Below, piece by piece: positions 10,745-19,417 of a DNA stretch of 64,000 nt. The translations under genes were made by a program, and so were the position numbers. The notes beneath the pieces were generated by a model that worked only from the letters and a program-made list of their open reading frames with translations, was not told the origin of the DNA and did not search any database. This stretch comes from Neisseria sp. Marseille-Q5346 (GTDB lineage Bacteria; Pseudomonadota; Gammaproteobacteria; Burkholderiales; Neisseriaceae): contig NZ_OX336253.1 in the NCBI RefSeq assembly GCF_946902045.1, forward strand, positions 868,001 through 932,000, in the 5' to 3' direction. Within the stretch, counting starts at the first letter, position 1. Each line of letters starts with the position of its first letter.

Positions 10745-10757
10745 AATTGAATCAATA

Positions 10758-10792
10758 AAAAGGCCGTCTGAACATTTTCAGACGGCCTTTAC
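10758..10792. terminator. Bidirectional DUS terminator anmK / TerC gene
   Basis: The inverted DUS pair is flanked by A-runs and T-runs on both sides, so it can serve both convergent genes. Confidence 0.75.
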
Positions 10793-10807
10793 TATATTAG
10801 TCTTTAC

Positions 10808-12367
10808 TTATTCTTCTTCCGGTAAACGATTGATTTTTACACGGGCAATCCGTTGTCCGTCCTTCTCAACCACTTCAAAACGCCAGCCATGATAATCGAT
10901 GAAATCACCCACATCAGGAATACTTTGCAATTCTTCCATAATCAAACCGGCAACGGTATGAAAGTCCGCGTCTTCCTCTTGAGCAGGTAGATTTAACTGG
11001 GAAGCCAATTCCACATACTCCAATGCACCATCCACAGACAGCGTTTCATCCTGGCTGGCTGGAGCAGCTTCCTCTTCCTCACGCTCGAATTCCTCTGGGA
11101 ACTCACCGGCAATGGTTTCCAACAAATCTTTCATGGTCACCATGCCCAACACCGCACCAAACTCATCCACCACCAAGGCATAATCCGCGCTGCTTTGACG
11201 GAACAATTCAATCGCATTCAATGCCGTCGTACTGTCCGGCAAAATCAACGGCTGGCGCAAGGCCGTCTGAATATTGATTTCTCCTGATTCAAGCAGCTGG
11301 TTCAGCAAATCTTTTTTACTGATATAGCCCAAAGGCTCATCTACACCTGCCTTACCGACAACCAACAAACGGCTATACGGCGTATTTTTCAGCTGCGCAT
11401 TTTGCTCTTCCCGACTTTGGGAAATATCCAATTTTTCGATTTCCCGACGCGGAATCATCACACCCATAATCGGACGCTCCGCCAAAGTCAGCACGCTGCG
11501 AATCATGGATTTTTCGTTTTCTTCAAAATGCTCGTCATCGCCGCCATTATCGCCTGCTTTTGCCAAAATGCTTTCGCGGATACCCATCATGCCCAACACA
11601 TTTTCAGCGGTACGCTTACGCCAAGAAGTGCTGATGTAGTCATTTTTGCGGGCATTCTTTTGCGAAACCTGATTAAACAGTTCGATCAAAATCGAGAAAC
11701 CGATCGCCGCATACAAATAACCTTTCGGAATATGGAAATGGAAGGCTTCCGCAATCAGGCTGAAACCAATCATCAACAAGAAACCCAAACACAACATCAC
11801 AACAGTCGGATGCTTGTCCACAAAGGCGGTCAACAGTTTGCTGGCGGAAATCATCACCGTCATCGCCACAACCACTGCACCCATTGCCACCACAATATGA
11901 TCCACCATCGCCACTGCCGTAATAACAGAATCGATAGAGAAAACCGCATCCAAAATCAAGATTTGCGCCACAACACCCCAAAAAGAAGAATGCTTCTTCT
12001 GCCCTTCAGCAACCGCAAATTGATTGTGGCCTTCAAGGCGTTCGTGCAGCTCGGTAGTCGCTTTATAAAGCAGGAAAATACCTCCGGCAAACATAATCAT
12101 GTCTTTACCGGAAATCTCCAAGCCGCCCAGCTCAAACAAAGGACGCGTCAGCGTCATGATGTGCGCCATAAAGCCCAACATGAAAATCCGAATAACGACA
12201 GCCAACCCCAAGCCCGTTATCCGCGCCTTATCCCGTTGCGACGGTTTGACCTTGTTTGCCAAAATTGCTACGAAAACAAGGTTATCAATACCTAAAACAA
12301 CTTCCAAAACCAGAAGCGTGGCAAAGCCTATCCAAGTATGCGGCTCGGCCAACCAACTGAAATCCAT
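10808..12367 (-). CDS. TerC-family membrane protein with CBS and CorC_HlyC domains
   Basis: The first half of this 519-residue protein is a TerC integral membrane domain (about residues 10-240) with EVVLGIDNLVFVAILANK and DAVFSIDSVITAVAM, the acidic membrane motifs of the family. Then come a CBS pair (about 300-420; VTMKDLLETIAGEFPEEFERE) and a CorC_HlyC transporter-associated domain ending in RIARVKINRLPEE. This is the architecture of E. coli YoaE/YegH. TerC proteins are linked to metal handling, especially manganese efflux or metalation of secreted enzymes; the substrate here is unproven. A structured leader with a terminator immediately precedes the start. Confidence 0.88.
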   Translation of the reverse strand: MDFSWLAEPHTWIGFATLLVLEVVLGIDNLVFVAILANKVKPSQRDKARITGLGLAVVIRIFMLGFMAHIMTLTRPLFELGGLEISGKDMIMFAGGIFLLYKATTELHERLEGHNQFAVAEGQKKHSSFWGVVAQILILDAVFSIDSVITAVAMVDHIVVAMGAVVVAMTVMISASKLLTAFVDKHPTVVMLCLGFLLMIGFSLIAEAFHFHIPKGYLYAAIGFSILIELFNQVSQKNARKNDYISTSWRKRTAENVLGMMGIRESILAKAGDNGGDDEHFEENEKSMIRSVLTLAERPIMGVMIPRREIEKLDISQSREEQNAQLKNTPYSRLLVVGKAGVDEPLGYISKKDLLNQLLESGEINIQTALRQPLILPDSTTALNAIELFRQSSADYALVVDEFGAVLGMVTMKDLLETIAGEFPEEFEREEEEAAPASQDETLSVDGALEYVELASQLNLPAQEEDADFHTVAGLIMEELQSIPDVGDFIDYHGWRFEVVEKDGQRIARVKINRLPEEE

Positions 12368-12540
12368 AATGATTGCGTTCCTTTAAAATACAAAAAGGCA
12401 GCCGTTCCGCTTAAAACGGACAGACTGCCAAATTTCGGGCATAAATAAAGGGAAAGAAGCGGTATAACAACTACTCTGCTCTGCGTCTTTCATGAAAAAT
12501 TTATGCCCCAGTCAAAAATAATGGCAAACAGTTTATCAGT
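12368..12540 (-). promoter_or_regulatory. Structured 5' leader with attenuator ahead of the TerC gene (possible riboswitch)
   Basis: In minus-strand order there is GGGCATAAA (12508-12500), about 54 bases, then its perfect complement TTTATGCCC (12445-12437), then an intrinsic terminator (12429-12393) that ends 25 bases before the start codon. Long-range stem plus terminator in a leader is the layout of a transcriptional riboswitch or attenuator. TerC genes in many bacteria are controlled by the yybP-ykoY Mn2+ riboswitch. GAGTAG occurs in the enclosed loop, but I do not find the other conserved loop of that class, so I leave the class open. Confidence 0.45.
12393..12429 (-). terminator. Intrinsic terminator inside the TerC-gene leader
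   Basis: On the minus strand the stem halves GGCAG...CCGTT and AACGG...CTGCC are followed by TTTTTG, only 25 bases before the ATG. Confidence 0.8.
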
Positions 12541-12747
12541 TTGACGCAAGAAAGGCAAAGTCCGACAGCATATTTTCTTTTAAAAACAGCCTACAGCTGC
12601 CAACAAATCACTTTCTCCAGCGTTAACAAAAGGAATCGGTCGATATATTTGGTGATCATGGTTTGTTCGGTTTGCCGAAAGAAGATTCTTATAAGAAACC
12701 CCCTAAATGCCTGGGTAAAAACTTAGGTTTTTTTACTAAGGTCTCAA

Positions 12748-12780
12748 GCCGTCTGAAAAATTGGGATTTTTTCAGACGGC
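12748..12780 (-). terminator. Inverted DUS pair after the AT-rich orphan gene
   Basis: GCCGTCTGAA and its complement sit 13 bases apart. The stem is extended by A/T pairs. Confidence 0.6.
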
Positions 12781-12821
12781 ACGGTTTATATAGACAATAA
12801 TTTTCTTAGAAAATATAACGA

Positions 12822-13217
12822 TTATATTCTTTCAGAAATTACGGATATACTTAATCTCCATACAGTTAAAGTAATTAATCTGCCATCTAAATAAGAATAT
12901 TCTAATTGAAGAGCATCATCTTCAAAGCAAATATTTCCAGCTGTAAATGTATTGCCATCTAACCTACCTGTTATCTTATATTGTGCACTATCACCTATTC
13001 TTTCAAAAGGAATAATAACAGATTCATCTGTATTAACCTCTTCCAATATAAACTCATCAATAATGAAATAGTCAAGTTCCACATTGTAAACTTTATTCAC
13101 TTCAATAGCCATTGGACAACAATTAAGGAAACAATATAGATCGTTATTTTCTATAGAAAAATATGCAAATTCCTCAATTATTTCATCCATTTTTTTTAGC
13201 TTTGCTGAGTAAATCAT
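12822..13217 (-). CDS. Hypothetical AT-rich orphan gene, 131 aa
   Basis: I do not recognise the family. The protein is acidic, with no signal peptide or membrane span, and contains two neighbouring cysteines (LNCCPMAIEV). The coding sequence is far richer in A+T than its neighbours and uses rare-looking codons, a sign of acquisition by transfer. AAGG lies before the ATG. Small acidic AT-rich genes standing alone in Neisseria are often orphan immunity genes of contact-dependent or Maf toxins, but no toxin fragment is visible here, so that is only a guess. Confidence 0.6.
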   Translation of the reverse strand: MIYSAKLKKMDEIIEEFAYFSIENNDLYCFLNCCPMAIEVNKVYNVELDYFIIDEFILEEVNTDESVIIPFERIGDSAQYKITGRLDGNTFTAGNICFEDDALQLEYSYLDGRLITLTVWRLSISVISERI

Positions 13218-13429
13218 TTTTAACCTTTCATAAATTATTTTACTTCATAAATTGTTTTATCTTTTGGATTGCTACGATTTATAGATCTTCAAAAGTCTTT
13301 TCCACTTTTCACATGGATGGTTGTGATGTAACCTCGATGATTTGTTCCTATAAAGGCTGATGAATTAAGTGTAATCATTTAATCAATTATCATCAAAATA
13401 TCTTAAAATATTAACCAATAGATAAAATA

Positions 13430-13456
13430 AAAACCACCATACAAGATGGTGGTTTT
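13430..13456 (-). terminator. Terminator of tRNA-Asn
   Basis: A 9-bp stem AACCACCAT / ATGGTGGTT with a 5-nt loop is followed by TTTTATTTT on the minus strand. Confidence 0.85.
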
Positions 13457-13462
13457 CAAATC

Positions 13463-13538
13463 TGGCTCCCCGACCTGGGCTCGAACCAGGGACCTGCGGA
13501 TTAACAGTCCGTCGCTCTACCGACTGAGCTATCGGGGA
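13463..13538 (-). tRNA. tRNA-Asn (anticodon GTT)
   Basis: The 76-nt cloverleaf reads TCCCCGATAGCTCAGTCGG... with anticodon GTT in ACTGTTAAT, a T-loop GGTTCGAGCC and an encoded CCA end. The acceptor stem TCCCCGA/TCGGGGA pairs perfectly. Confidence 0.98.
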
Positions 13539-13550
13539 ATTAAAGATGGA

Positions 13551-13580
13551 ATTATATAGAAAATATCAGAAACCTGTCAA
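13551..13580 (-). promoter_or_regulatory. Consensus sigma-70 promoter of tRNA-Asn
   Basis: TTGACA (13580-13575), an 18-base spacer, and TATAAT (13556-13551) give a start a few bases ahead of the tRNA. Both hexamers are perfect. Confidence 0.88.
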
Positions 13581-13636
13581 GCAACAATCTATATAAAAAC
13601 AAAAATATTTTTATATCTTTTTAATTTATAAAACTT

Positions 13637-13996
13637 TTATAAGATTTCAGCAATTTGTTTGGCCGCACGTTTCGCATCCAACAAAATCAAGCCCAATTTA
13701 CCGCTTTCTTTTGCCATCAATGCCAACACTGCATTTTCACCTGCTTGACTCAACAGAATATAGCCATTTTTACCTTTAACCATTACCTGATCCAACTCAC
13801 CGCAAGCCAACTCATGTACGGAACGATTGCCCAATGCCAGAAGCGTTGCCGACATCGCACCTACACGATCTGCATTCAAGTGGGAAGGCAGCATGGTTGC
13901 GATCGGCAGGCCGTCCGTAGAAATAACTGCAGAAGCAGTGATATCAGCAGAGGTATTGTTCAAATCGCTTAATACAGAGATTAATAGTTGTTGCAT
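13637..13996 (-). CDS. Roadblock/LC7 domain protein (MglB-like)
   Basis: The 119-residue protein is a single Roadblock/LC7 domain: an N-terminal helix, then ITASAVISTDGLPIATMLPSHLNADRVGAMSATLLALGNRSV, then GYILLSQAGENAVLALMAKESGKLGLILLDAKRAAKQI. These small proteins dimerise and act as GTPase-activating or scaffold partners of Ras-like GTPases. It is the last gene of a five-gene operon that also encodes a Ras-like GTPase. GGAG precedes the ATG. Confidence 0.85.
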   Translation of the reverse strand: MQQLLISVLSDLNNTSADITASAVISTDGLPIATMLPSHLNADRVGAMSATLLALGNRSVHELACGELDQVMVKGKNGYILLSQAGENAVLALMAKESGKLGLILLDAKRAAKQIAEIL

Positions 13997-14035
13997 AGTC
14001 GCTCCATTCTAAAATAAATATCGGTCAGGCAAAAA

Positions 14036-14677
14036 TCAACGGCTGCCGTATCGGTGGTACAGCACTTTAACCAAAGTAACAAAAGCCTCTTTATTTAAGT
14101 CAGGCATTCCGCCAATTACCAAAATCAGCTTGGTCATGCCAATATACAGCGGGAAAAAGGTCAATTCACTTTGGCCTGAAGGATCACAAATACCCCATGC
14201 GCTATTATTGATATGCAGGTTATTGCGAATCAAAAGACGGTGATTGTCTTCCATTTTGGCCACTTCGCTCGCCAAAAGACCCAACTCTTCCGCAGCCTCG
14301 TGATGGAAATTGGCATTGGCAAAATACAAACCGTTTTCATCAGCCAATAAAGCTTTGCCAGAATTGGACAACTGTTCCAATAATGTAGGCAATTGCTCGT
14401 CAGTCAAATGGATATCGTCTGTGCTGATTTCTTCATCACCATACAAAAATTCCAAGCGTTGGAGGCGGTATAGCAGGTTCAAAGCGGTATTGATGTCGCT
14501 GGTATCCGCCCACGCCAAGATTTTTTCGCTGCTGATGGTTTCAGACGGCTCTGCACGCAACAGACCATACAATAAAGTTCTGCTGGCACTGGGCGTATCA
14601 CTTGAAACAGCATAATACGCACCCGCCGGTGTAATCTTAGGATATAAATTTGCTTGTAAAGAGAGTGTCGCTTCCAT
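14036..14677 (-). CDS. Unknown protein of the GTPase/Roadblock operon, 213 aa
   Basis: No family that I can name. The N-terminal half (residues about 20-110) looks like a small helical DNA-binding-type or winged-helix domain (RTLLYGLLRAEPSETISSEKIL... NLLYRLQRLEFLYGDEE). The C-terminal half (ANFHHEAAEELGLLASEVAKMEDNH... LTFFPLYIGMTKLILVIGGMPDLNKEAFVTLVKVLYHRYG) resembles a divergent Roadblock-like alpha/beta domain. It starts one base after the GTPase stop, so the two are translationally coupled and probably act together. Confidence 0.75.
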   Translation of the reverse strand: MEATLSLQANLYPKITPAGAYYAVSSDTPSASRTLLYGLLRAEPSETISSEKILAWADTSDINTALNLLYRLQRLEFLYGDEEISTDDIHLTDEQLPTLLEQLSNSGKALLADENGLYFANANFHHEAAEELGLLASEVAKMEDNHRLLIRNNLHINNSAWGICDPSGQSELTFFPLYIGMTKLILVIGGMPDLNKEAFVTLVKVLYHRYGSR

Positions 14678-14678
14678 C

Positions 14679-15215
14679 TTATACCTCTAATCCGGGGTCA
14701 ATTGAGAACAACATGGCAGTAACCAATTGTTTTACATCGTCTTCTCGACGCGCATCAATCTCAAAAACCGGTACATTAAAATTATTCTGTGCTAAATATT
14801 TTTGATAAACATCCACGCTTGGTAAAGATCGGATATCCATCTTCGTTACCCCTACAACCAGAGGTGCTTTTTTCAGCAACTCCCGGAATGCATCCAAGAA
14901 GAATTGCAAGTCTTTCAATGGATTGCTTCTTGTATTATCCAAAAGAAGCACTAAGCCCATACTGCCTTGGCTCAGAATTTCCCACATGAAATTAAAACGC
15001 TCCTGACCAGGCGTACCATAAAGGTGAACCTTAGTTTCCTCATCCAAATGAATGACACCGTAGTCCATTGCTACAGTTGTGTACCCCTTGCGGACAAGTG
15101 TCATATCAGATGCAGATGCATCGGTTTGAACCGGTGGTTCATCAGATAAAGCTGAAATTGCAGTGGTTTTACCTACGCCAACAGGACCGGTAAAGATAAT
15201 TTTATTTTCTTTCAT
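14679..15215 (-). CDS. Small Ras-like GTPase (MglA/Rag-like)
   Basis: The 178-residue protein has P-loop GPVGVGKTT (10-18), a switch II GTPGQERFNFMWE, and the base-specificity motif TKMD. TPGQE in place of the eukaryotic TAGQE is typical of bacterial MglA/Rag-type GTPases. There is no membrane segment. It lies in an operon between a receiver-like protein and a coupled unknown gene, with a Roadblock protein at the end. In Myxococcus the MglA/MglB pair sets polarity of type IV pili; whether this pair does so in a coccus is unknown. Confidence 0.88.
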   Translation of the reverse strand: MKENKIIFTGPVGVGKTTAISALSDEPPVQTDASASDMTLVRKGYTTVAMDYGVIHLDEETKVHLYGTPGQERFNFMWEILSQGSMGLVLLLDNTRSNPLKDLQFFLDAFRELLKKAPLVVGVTKMDIRSLPSVDVYQKYLAQNNFNVPVFEIDARREDDVKQLVTAMLFSIDPGLEV

Positions 15216-15225
15216 GACGTGTCCT

Positions 15226-16329
15226 TTACGATTTACCCAGCAACTTACGCATCAGGCGTTGCAACAGACCGCGAGGTTGTTCTTTCGACGGACCGGCAAT
15301 TTTTTGAGCCTCTTTGCTCATTGCTGTTTCAGGTACGTCTTTGCTATTCACATCAATCTGTTCGTTCAACAAAGGCGTATTGTTCGCATCAGTTGCAAAC
15401 TCTGTATCTGTCGCCAAAAAGCCTGTCATATATGTTGCCGATAAATAGTTCAAAATATCAGGCATTTCCAAAGGCATGACTTTATAGAGGATGTTCAGAT
15501 TAACAGATGTTTTCGTCAAAAATGCCGACAAACGCATAGATTCCGGAACATGTGCCAAACGTGTTAAGTTTGGCCAACGCTTGAGTGTAAAGACAGTTTG
15601 CGGCGTCATCGGATAAATCAGACGGCCTGATGCAGTCCAAATAGCCATTTGCCACAAGCATGACATAATGGTGACTTTGGCTTTTTCTTTCCATTGAGGA
15701 TTATCAGGAACAGCCTTACACACAACAGCCAAGTTATCGTTCTTACACAATTTCTCCAACTCATTGGCACTGACTGTCAACAGTACTCGCTGGATACTAG
15801 GAAACACGATTAATATCGGCTTACCTTCATGCAAGACGGCAATATCTTGGTGTCCTTGACTGGCAAATTTCAGCGCGCCCAACAAGCCTTTATTTGGATT
15901 AAATCGGCGAATGGTTGCTTTTCTTGTGCCATCGGAATTAGATTGTCTTTTATTCTCTTCAGCCGCTTGTTGCTCAGACGGCTCAAAAACATTGCTGCCT
16001 TGAGCCAGGCTGCGCAAAACAGGAAACAAGGTATCGAATTTGACCGGCTTAGCCAAATAAGGGGTCGTTACTGTCGGCAACTCGGAAGAAAACATAGCCA
16101 CAGGTACTTCCGGATAAGTTTTCTTCGACTCTTTCCAAGCTTCTACACCTGCCGGAGTATCGGTATCAACCAATACCAAATCCGGTTTTTCATCAGAATC
16201 AGGGGAAACGATGACGTAATTCGTCGTATTGTGCATTTTAAATGCCATACGGAATACCGCCTGCTGTTGCTCACCCATCTCCTGTAACATAACCCGTATG
16301 GTTTTAATTTTTGGTAAATGATTATTCAT
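15226..16329 (-). CDS. Receiver-like domain protein of the GTPase operon
   Basis: The N-terminal ~120 residues of this 367-residue protein have the outline of a response-regulator receiver: DLVLVDTDTPAG in place of the phosphoacceptor strand, PVAMFSSELPTVT, and YLAKPVKFDTLFPVL with the K-P pair. Residues about 130-330 form a second domain with RRFNPNKGLLGALKFASQGHQDIAVLHEGKPILIVFPS that I cannot name. I chose ATG 16329; the codon before it is GTG (16332), which could also be used. It sits between the TPR membrane protein and the GTPase with short gaps on each side. Confidence 0.75.
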   Translation of the reverse strand: MNNHLPKIKTIRVMLQEMGEQQQAVFRMAFKMHNTTNYVIVSPDSDEKPDLVLVDTDTPAGVEAWKESKKTYPEVPVAMFSSELPTVTTPYLAKPVKFDTLFPVLRSLAQGSNVFEPSEQQAAEENKRQSNSDGTRKATIRRFNPNKGLLGALKFASQGHQDIAVLHEGKPILIVFPSIQRVLLTVSANELEKLCKNDNLAVVCKAVPDNPQWKEKAKVTIMSCLWQMAIWTASGRLIYPMTPQTVFTLKRWPNLTRLAHVPESMRLSAFLTKTSVNLNILYKVMPLEMPDILNYLSATYMTGFLATDTEFATDANNTPLLNEQIDVNSKDVPETAMSKEAQKIAGPSKEQPRGLLQRLMRKLLGKS

Positions 16330-16352
16330 CACTCGTACTTTCTACGATTATC

Positions 16353-17795
16353 TTATTTTTTTGAATATTGGTTCATTCGTTGCAAGAGACGGCTCATTGC
16401 CAAAACAACCTCTTCAGGCAGGCTGACAACACGTTCACGCAACAAGCGCAGAAATTGTTCCAAACGTCCCCAATCTTCAACGCGTTCGTACAAATCAAAC
16501 AAGATAATGTACAACTGCGATTCTTGAGGATACTGCAAAACAGCCTGTTCCAAAGTACCGATGGCCAAATCCAACTGACCGTAGGCCAACAAAGATTCCA
16601 CTTCTTTCAGAGCTTCATCAGCTGGTGAAGAGCTGGCGCTGATAATCGAAGAGTCTTTTTGAACCAACTCCCGATATTTGGCTTTCATCTGTAAAGAACT
16701 TGGCTGAATATAACCGCATTTTAAGCCAATCTCTTTAATTTGCTGTTCAGACGGCCCTTTTTCCAAATCATCAAAAATTTCGTGATAACCAAGGCTATAA
16801 CCCCAACCAAGCATACGTTCTTTTACTTGACGGCCATATTGACCCAAGGAGTGGTAAAGCTTCCACAGATGCTTGGCAAACTGCCCTACTTCTTCATTCT
16901 GATAATCCAGACGCAAGGCATCGATAATGAGACCAGCAGGCTTCGCAGAAGTTTGGATTGCTTTGTTGTATTGATGCAAAGCAGTCTCGTAGCTAATCTT
17001 GTCTTTCAGGATTTTTGCACTGCGCTCCGGTTTGGCAAAACCAATAACCGCACCCATCTCTTCAGGACTGATTTCGCCAAAATCTTTCTTGCCTAATACG
17101 ATAGGCGCACGTTTGCCCATACCTGGAACGACAATGCGTTCAACCGAATCGTTCTCAAAGGCAATATGCTCGTCGGAAGCAACTTCCAAACCGCTTTGTT
17201 CGCCAATTTGACGGTCCACTTCCTGCATATTCCAACCGAGATAATGCTCAGCGAAAACACGCAGGCGTAGGTTGGTAGAATCCAAAGCCAGACCGGCTTT
17301 CAGGTATTCGGCTACGCTGTCTTCAGAAAGGGAAACACTATGGCGCTCAAGCGTATCCGCCAGCATATCGATGTTGCCAACTCGCAGATTCAAACCAATT
17401 AATTCATGAACCAGCTTTTCCGGAGCGCCGTCTTCCAAAGTATTGAGATAACCGGCCAAAGACTCTGCAGCCTTACTCTCATAGCCGAACTGTTTATAAA
17501 CCTGATATTCGGTCAACGGATCGACTTCTTGTGCGGAAACAGAAGCTGTTGCATCGTTTGAGCCGCTTCCGCCCCATTCCCAGTCTTGATTATCCGCATT
17601 GGAAACTGTCTGGTTGACTTTCTCAATCCAGTCGCTTCCATCCTCAGAGGAGGCTGTATAAGCGGCAGATTTATGGCCGCCTTTTGATGCATGCGCGCTT
17701 TGTTTGTCTGAATTGTTACTTTGTTTATGACGAACAAAAAACAACACCAGCAAAAAAAGCACCAGCAAAAAAATAGTTAAAAGTTGATAGTTCAA
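16353..17795 (-). CDS. TPR/FimV-like membrane protein, first gene of the GTPase operon (TTG start)
   Basis: A single N-terminal membrane anchor (NYQLLTIFLLVLFLLVLFFVRHK) is followed by a Ser/Gly-rich linker and helical repeats. The C-terminal part (DLAIGTLEQAVLQYPQESQLYIILFDLYERVEDWGRLEQFLRLL) reads like tetratricopeptide repeats of FimV-type proteins. The open frame extends to an ATG at 17828, but the only strong ribosome site, GGAGG, lies five bases before an in-frame TTG at 17795, which also places the membrane span at the very N-terminus. I take TTG as the start (480 aa). FimV-like proteins organise polar machinery such as type IV pili, which suggests a role with the downstream GTPase. 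Confidence 0.75.
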   Translation of the reverse strand: MNYQLLTIFLLVLFLLVLFFVRHKQSNNSDKQSAHASKGGHKSAAYTASSEDGSDWIEKVNQTVSNADNQDWEWGGSGSNDATASVSAQEVDPLTEYQVYKQFGYESKAAESLAGYLNTLEDGAPEKLVHELIGLNLRVGNIDMLADTLERHSVSLSEDSVAEYLKAGLALDSTNLRLRVFAEHYLGWNMQEVDRQIGEQSGLEVASDEHIAFENDSVERIVVPGMGKRAPIVLGKKDFGEISPEEMGAVIGFAKPERSAKILKDKISYETALHQYNKAIQTSAKPAGLIIDALRLDYQNEEVGQFAKHLWKLYHSLGQYGRQVKERMLGWGYSLGYHEIFDDLEKGPSEQQIKEIGLKCGYIQPSSLQMKAKYRELVQKDSSIISASSSPADEALKEVESLLAYGQLDLAIGTLEQAVLQYPQESQLYIILFDLYERVEDWGRLEQFLRLLRERVVSLPEEVVLAMSRLLQRMNQYSKK

Positions 17796-17952
17796 GAACA
17801 CCTCCCGGTCTTGTGCTGCAAACTGCATTTATTAACATCTGTTGCTTTACACGCAACTTCAACGTTATTCATTCCCCAAACGAATGATGATAACATGAAT
17901 GCACTCATTTTTACATTAAAAACCCTACTCACATAAAGGACTTGATACCAAT

Positions 17953-19278
17953 TTACAACTCAAACACACCGATGGATTCAACATGCGAGGTTTGTGCAAA
18001 CATATTCATGATTCCTGCTGCCTTAAACTTATAGCCCTTATCAACCAAGACACCGGCATCTCGTGCAAATGTTGATGGATTACACGAAACATACACTATC
18101 TTCTGAGGCAAAAACGGTTTGTGTAGCGATTTGACAACAGCATAAGCCCCGTTTCTCGGCGGATCCAGTAGCATCTTGTCAAATTTTCCCCATGACTCAA
18201 CAGTTTTTTCATCGGTATCGAACAAGTCGGCAACAGAAAACGTCATATTCTCAGCACAACGATTCAGGCGGGCATTTTCCCTTGCCCTATCTACCAAATA
18301 ATCAGCGCCTTCAATACCGACAACCGATGCGCCACTTTTTGCCAACGGCAAACTGAAATTGCCCAAACCGCAAAACAGATCGGCAATCCGCTCCCTTTTT
18401 TGAGGGTTTAAAAGCCTGACAGCCCTTGCCACCATCACTTCGTTCAGCTGCGCATTAATCTGCGTAAAATCACCGGGTTTGTAAGGCATTTCCACATCAA
18501 ATTGAGCAAAAGTATAGTTCAGGGCTGGCGCATTCTCAGGGTAAAACGGCAAGGACTCGGCATGATCTTGCAACCATATTTGCCATGCCTTTTCAGTACC
18601 CGACAATATCTTATCAAACCAATTACGCAATTCGCTTAATATTTGTCCAAACGGTTGATTTACGAAACGAATGTTGAGCACCGTCAAATTTTTTCCGCAA
18701 TAAAACTCAACAAATTTTACTTTTACACCGTCATCATGCAGCTTTTGCAGCAAATTACGGACATCAGGCAATCTATCGGACACATGTTTAGGCAAAATCT
18801 GGCAATGGCGGATATTGACGACATCATGGCTTTTTTTGGCCTGAAAACCGAGTTTCAGACGGCCTTGCTTATCCACCGAAACACTTAAACGTGCTCTATC
18901 GCGATAATACCAGGAGTAACCATATAAAGGAGGTAAAATTATCTCCGGTTTGACCTTACCTATCCGCTCCAACTGCTCTTCCCAAATCCGTTGCTTTAAC
19001 GCAACTTGCGCTCCGAAAGAAACATGTTGAAGCGAACAGCCGCCACATGTATCAAAATAGCAACACGCCGGCTCGACACGTTCGGAAGAAGCCTTCAAAA
19101 CCTTTTCAACTTGAGCCTCGGCAAACTGCTTTTTCTCTTTATGTATGACAAACGTTACACGTTCTCCAGGCAGCGCACCGCCGATAAATACAGTCTTCCC
19201 ATCGACTCTGGCAACACCCCTGCCCTCATAATCCAAAGAAAAAACTTCCGTCTCTTGATACTGTTCTTTCACACCCAT
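17953..19278 (-). CDS. rlmD: 23S rRNA (uracil-1939-C5)-methyltransferase RlmD
   Basis: The 441-residue enzyme has an N-terminal TRAM RNA-binding domain, four cluster-type cysteines (C72/C73, C78, C81 and C in NIRHCQILP), and a C-terminal SAM methyltransferase domain with DLFCGLGNFSLPLA, DPPRNGAY and the catalytic VSCNPSTFARD. The iron-sulphur cysteines separate RlmD from the TrmA class. It uses SAM to methylate U1939 of 23S rRNA. Confidence 0.92.
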   Translation of the reverse strand: MGVKEQYQETEVFSLDYEGRGVARVDGKTVFIGGALPGERVTFVIHKEKKQFAEAQVEKVLKASSERVEPACCYFDTCGGCSLQHVSFGAQVALKQRIWEEQLERIGKVKPEIILPPLYGYSWYYRDRARLSVSVDKQGRLKLGFQAKKSHDVVNIRHCQILPKHVSDRLPDVRNLLQKLHDDGVKVKFVEFYCGKNLTVLNIRFVNQPFGQILSELRNWFDKILSGTEKAWQIWLQDHAESLPFYPENAPALNYTFAQFDVEMPYKPGDFTQINAQLNEVMVARAVRLLNPQKRERIADLFCGLGNFSLPLAKSGASVVGIEGADYLVDRARENARLNRCAENMTFSVADLFDTDEKTVESWGKFDKMLLDPPRNGAYAVVKSLHKPFLPQKIVYVSCNPSTFARDAGVLVDKGYKFKAAGIMNMFAQTSHVESIGVFEL

Positions 19279-19417
19279 ACCGTTTCCGTCACTCAGCCGC
19301 TACCCGACCGTTTGACTGTCTTCCAATACCGAAAGCGCATATTTTCTCACAAAAACACAGAGTTTCAGGTATCATGCGCCAAAAACTTTCATTTCAAACC
19401 CTACAAAAAAAGACGAC

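Noticed and set aside
11402..12295. 297-codon open frame on the plus strand
   Set aside because: Antisense to the TerC gene; His/Asn/Gln-rich nonsense translation.
12368..12540. A firm call of a yybP-ykoY riboswitch
   Set aside because: Only GAGTAG of one conserved loop is seen; the second conserved loop (GCCGAGACC type) is not found, so only an unclassified leader is reported.
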